From: Thermoproteota archaeon
GTDB lineage: Archaea; Thermoproteota; Methanomethylicia; Methanomethylicales; Methanomethylicaceae
Length of the DNA: 46,456 nucleotides
Assembly (NCBI GenBank): GCA_030055575.1
Contig: JASFYL010000004.1
Location: forward strand, 1 to 46,456
Direction: 5' to 3'
Shown here: piece by piece, positions 43,981 to 46,456 of the stretch
How the letters are laid out: each line of letters begins with the position of its first letter
Numbering within the stretch: position 1 is the first letter of the stretch
The notes under the pieces: model-generated
The model's input: only the letters and a program-made list of their open reading frames with translations
Database searches by the model: none
What the model was told of the DNA's origin: nothing
Position numbers and translations under genes: made by a program

Positions 43981-44694
43981 ATGTCGATGTTTGAGGACAG
44001 GAGAGGCGGGGGCGGCTACAGGTATAGGATCTGTGCGTCGGTGACCGGCACGAATGAGTCAGAGATGGCGAGGGCAGCCATCGAGGGGGAGGAGCTGGGG
44101 GCGGATCTTGTGGAGCTTAGGCTCGACACGCTTGAGGGCCTGGACGCAGAGAAGGTCAGGGAGGTGTTGAGGATGACCTCCTCCCTAGGGATCCCTAGGA
44201 TAGCGACCGTCATGCCTAGGTCACTCTTCGGCGGGTTCACAGGGGGACCGGCGGAAAGGGGGAGGCTGATCCTTGAGGCAGCCGACCAAGCCGAGTACGT
44301 CGATGTTGGAGCCGAGCTCGGAACCTTGTTGCCCGAGGTCCTTGGGAGGGCAACAAAGAAGGCGGAGGTTGTCCTCTCGTGGCACCCAGAGAGGGTGCTC
44401 ACCCTCGCCGAAGCCAAGAAGTTCGTCGAGGCTTGGCCGGGATGCAGCGTCTACAAGGTAGCGATGCCCGCAAAGAACGCTGAGGACAACATCCGGGCGC
44501 TGGAGCTCTCGCTCGCCCTAGGCGGCGTGAGGAGGATAGTATTCTGCCACGGGAGGGGGGGCAAGGCTTCCAGGATCCTATCCCCACTCTTCGGTGCCGA
44601 ATGGGTGTACGCGTCCCTACGGGCTGGTCGGGAAACTGCGCCGGGTCAGCTGGGAATAGCAGACCTGAGGAAGATCAGGGAGGCACTCGCTTGA
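43981..44694 (+). CDS. aroD: 3-dehydroquinate dehydratase, type I
   Basis: 237 residues. The type I (Schiff-base) family is shown by ICASVTGTNESEM, ELRLDTLEG, the catalytic His in LSWHPERVL and the Schiff-base Lys in VYKVAMPAKN, followed by FCHGRGGKASRI and APGQLGIADLR. It dehydrates 3-dehydroquinate to 3-dehydroshikimate. The ATG begins directly after the aroB stop, and the stop overlaps the aroE start by four bases (TTGA). Confidence 0.97.
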   Translation: MSMFEDRRGGGGYRYRICASVTGTNESEMARAAIEGEELGADLVELRLDTLEGLDAEKVREVLRMTSSLGIPRIATVMPRSLFGGFTGGPAERGRLILEAADQAEYVDVGAELGTLLPEVLGRATKKAEVVLSWHPERVLTLAEAKKFVEAWPGCSVYKVAMPAKNAEDNIRALELSLALGGVRRIVFCHGRGGKASRILSPLFGAEWVYASLRAGRETAPGQLGIADLRKIREALA

Positions 44695-45536
44695 GCACCA
44701 GCAGGACGAGGCTATTCTGCATTATAGGGGACCCTGTAGAGCACTCGGTCAGCCCGGAGATCTTTACCAGGGCTTTCTCGGCCCGCGGCATGGATGCAGC
44801 ATACCTCGCGTTCAGGGTCCCTTCGGAGAGGCTTGGCGAGGCGATCATGGGGTTGAAGGCGATAGGGTTCGCGGGATGCAATGTAACCATCCCCCACAAG
44901 TTGCGCGTGATGGATCACCTGGACTGGATCGACGAGACCGCGAGGGTGGCTGGGGCGGTTAACGTGGTGAAAGCAGAGGGGGGGAGGCTAAGTGGCTACA
45001 ACACCGACATGAAAGGGGCACTCCTAGCGCTCGAAGGGGTGCAACTAAACGGCAAAAGGATCGCGATTGTCGGTTACGGCGGCGCTGCGAGATCAGTCGC
45101 CTTCGCGATATCCTCCTCGTACAGACCGAAGGAGGTGGTCATTACAGGGAGAAAGCTCGAGCCGGCGGAAAGCCTCGCGCGCTGTCTATCAAGGGTGATC
45201 GAGAGCAGGGCGGTTCCACTTGAGGATCTGGCAGAGTTAGAACCGGATGTGATCGTCAATGCGACGCCCCTCGGCATGTGCCCAGACATGGAGAGGGCGC
45301 CCGTGGATCCACGCGTGTTGCGCAATGGGATGACGGTATTCGACTTGGTCTACAACCCCATGGAAACTAAGCTACTGAAGCTTGCCCGGGGGGCGGGATG
45401 CAGGACGGTGGGCGGGATAGAGATGCTTGTGGGACAGGCTGCCGCGGCATTCGAGATCTGGACGGGCGAGCCCGCACCCGTCAGCGAGATGCGCGAGGCA
45501 GCAAAGGAGGCGCTTGGCGCAAAGAGAGCCAAGTAA
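44691..45536 (+). CDS. aroE: Shikimate dehydrogenase
   Basis: 281 residues from TTG 44691, which overlaps the aroD stop by four bases; the frame is open further upstream inside aroD, but the N-terminus at RLFCIIGDPVEHSVSPEIF fits the family. Substrate residues are present: SVSP, the Lys in TIPHK, and the Asp in YNTD. The NADP Rossmann motif is VGYGGAARSVAFAI, with NATPLGMCPD and GIEMLVGQAAAAFEIWTG later. It reduces 3-dehydroshikimate to shikimate. Confidence 0.97.
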   Translation: MSTSRTRLFCIIGDPVEHSVSPEIFTRAFSARGMDAAYLAFRVPSERLGEAIMGLKAIGFAGCNVTIPHKLRVMDHLDWIDETARVAGAVNVVKAEGGRLSGYNTDMKGALLALEGVQLNGKRIAIVGYGGAARSVAFAISSSYRPKEVVITGRKLEPAESLARCLSRVIESRAVPLEDLAELEPDVIVNATPLGMCPDMERAPVDPRVLRNGMTVFDLVYNPMETKLLKLARGAGCRTVGGIEMLVGQAAAAFEIWTGEPAPVSEMREAAKEALGAKRAK

Positions 45537-45541
45537 GTGGA

Positions 45542-46456
45542 TTGACTGGGCGGGAGATTGGCTGGATGGAGCTGGTGCCTGGAAGCGTGAAGATGCAGGA
45601 AAGGAAGGGGCAAGGGAGAGGGATGGGAGCAGGAAGTGAAGGTGGTGCAACGGCAGTGGTGGAATGGAGAAGGGAAGGTCTTGGGGAGATCAAGGGTTGC
45701 GGGAAAGGGTCCGGGACCGCCTTTGGTGCCACAACTATAGTCAACGCAATGCCTTCTGGGTACGGGGCGGCCCTAGGGGTCTGCCTGAGCACCGTCGCAG
45801 AAGTCGAGATCCTGGATACGCCAGAGGTCGAGGTCGAGATAATTGGCTCAGGGCGTGTCGACGACTTGCTGGCGAGGGAGGCGTTCAGGACTGTAGTGAA
45901 TAAGTTCGGGACGATGTGCGGAGGGCGCATCGTTACTCGGAGCGAGATCCCACCTGCCAGAGGCATGAAGAGCTCGAGCGCCGCGTCTAATGCGGTCGTG
46001 ATCGCGACGCTAAATGCGATCGGGGCGAAGCTGGATCCTTTTGAAGTCGTGCGGCTCGGGGTGGAAGCTTCGAGGAGGGCGGGCGTCACCGCGACTGGGG
46101 CTTTCGACGATGCATGCGCAAGTCTATTCGGCGGGGTGAACCTAACCAATAATTACAACATGAGGCTCATCAATGGCAGTGATCTCGAGGAGGAGTTGAG
46201 GGCAGTCTTCCTCGTCCCCGAGGAGCAAAGATACTCAGGGGCGGTCGACATGGATCGCCTCCGAGACTTTTCCAAGGCATCCCTCATGGCTTTCAGCGAG
46301 GCGATGGAAGGGAGGATCTGGCGGGCGATGATCATCAACGGGCTACTCATGGCACGCGCCTTCGGATCCGACCCAGAACCGATACTCGAGGCGGTCAAAG
46401 AGGGCGCGGTATCCGCTGGGCTCTCAGGAAAGGGCCCCGCTTACTGCGCCATAGTC
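45542..46456 (+). CDS. aroK: Archaeal (GHMP-type) shikimate kinase, 3' end outside window
   Basis: The frame is open to the window end (305 codons from TTG 45542). The kinase begins near FGATTIVNAMPSGYGAALG and has the GHMP ATP-binding motif PPARGMKSSSAASNAV, then GAFDDACASLFGG, and SAGLSGKGPAYCAIV at the edge. It phosphorylates shikimate. The start is uncertain: TTG 45542 is 5 bases after aroE and fits the operon's habit of TTG starts, while ATG 45566, ATG 45623 or GTG 45656 give shorter proteins. Relatives begin only about 5-10 residues before the GATT motif, so the Gly/Arg-rich N-terminal stretch is unusual whichever early start is used. Confidence 0.9.
   Translation, partial: MTGREIGWMELVPGSVKMQERKGQGRGMGAGSEGGATAVVEWRREGLGEIKGCGKGSGTAFGATTIVNAMPSGYGAALGVCLSTVAEVEILDTPEVEVEIIGSGRVDDLLAREAFRTVVNKFGTMCGGRIVTRSEIPPARGMKSSSAASNAVVIATLNAIGAKLDPFEVVRLGVEASRRAGVTATGAFDDACASLFGGVNLTNNYNMRLINGSDLEEELRAVFLVPEEQRYSGAVDMDRLRDFSKASLMAFSEAMEGRIWRAMIINGLLMARAFGSDPEPILEAVKEGAVSAGLSGKGPAYCAIV

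Overview
The window reads as archaeal chromosome, most likely from a TACK/Thermoproteota-type or related methanogen-like lineage; I cannot name the genus. The evidence is: TATA boxes about 25 bp upstream of leaderless starts, heavy use of AGG (Arg) and ATA (Ile) codons, a GHMP-type (archaeal) shikimate kinase, a Dph6-type diphthamide ligase, a two-gene transketolase, and frequent TTG/GTG starts. G+C looks moderately high by eye (not computed). No rRNA, tRNA, CRISPR array or insertion sequence was found.

Layout. Positions 1-1126 hold the end of a winged-helix-like gene followed by a nucleotidyltransferase, resembling an AbiE/MenAT-type toxin-antitoxin pair. From 1507 to 6187 a response regulator and a PAS histidine kinase (minus strand) diverge from a small membrane protein plus a sodium/solute symporter. 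A Gfo/Idh/MocA oxidoreductase diverges from a radical SAM/SPASM protein (6340-8422), followed by a 650-bp gap with no convincing gene.

From 9077 to 19805 there is a cell-surface glycan locus: five glycosyltransferases and a 717-residue polytopic membrane protein. Built into it is an uncommon cassette made of an S26-peptidase-like protein lacking the usual serine, an HPr-kinase-like ATPase, a stand-alone PqqD-like protein and a PF14907-like nucleotidyltransferase. This cassette is the best candidate for an undescribed system, perhaps a peptide- or protein-modifying pathway tied to surface glycans.

From 19949 to 28103 are a von Willebrand A protein, a CDF metal exporter, a P2-type cation ATPase overlapping a sugar-nucleotide epimerase/dehydratase, a UDP-GlcNAc 2-epimerase, and an MscS-family channel whose N-terminus looks like a voltage-sensor domain. 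From 28586 to 33616 are an ABC-2 exporter, a large surface protein with four Ig-like repeats, and a GT2 glycosyltransferase.

The last third is biosynthetic. An ACT-domain regulator diverges from carAB across a 76-bp spacer holding an inverted repeat. A dph6-like gene follows. A tightly packed aromatic operon (transketolase N and C subunits, DAHP synthase, aroB, aroD, aroE, archaeal aroK) then runs off the end. The transketolase can supply erythrose 4-phosphate to DAHP synthase, so the operon carries the route from central carbon to shikimate 3-phosphate. A 516-bp leader region in front of it contains several possible hairpins.
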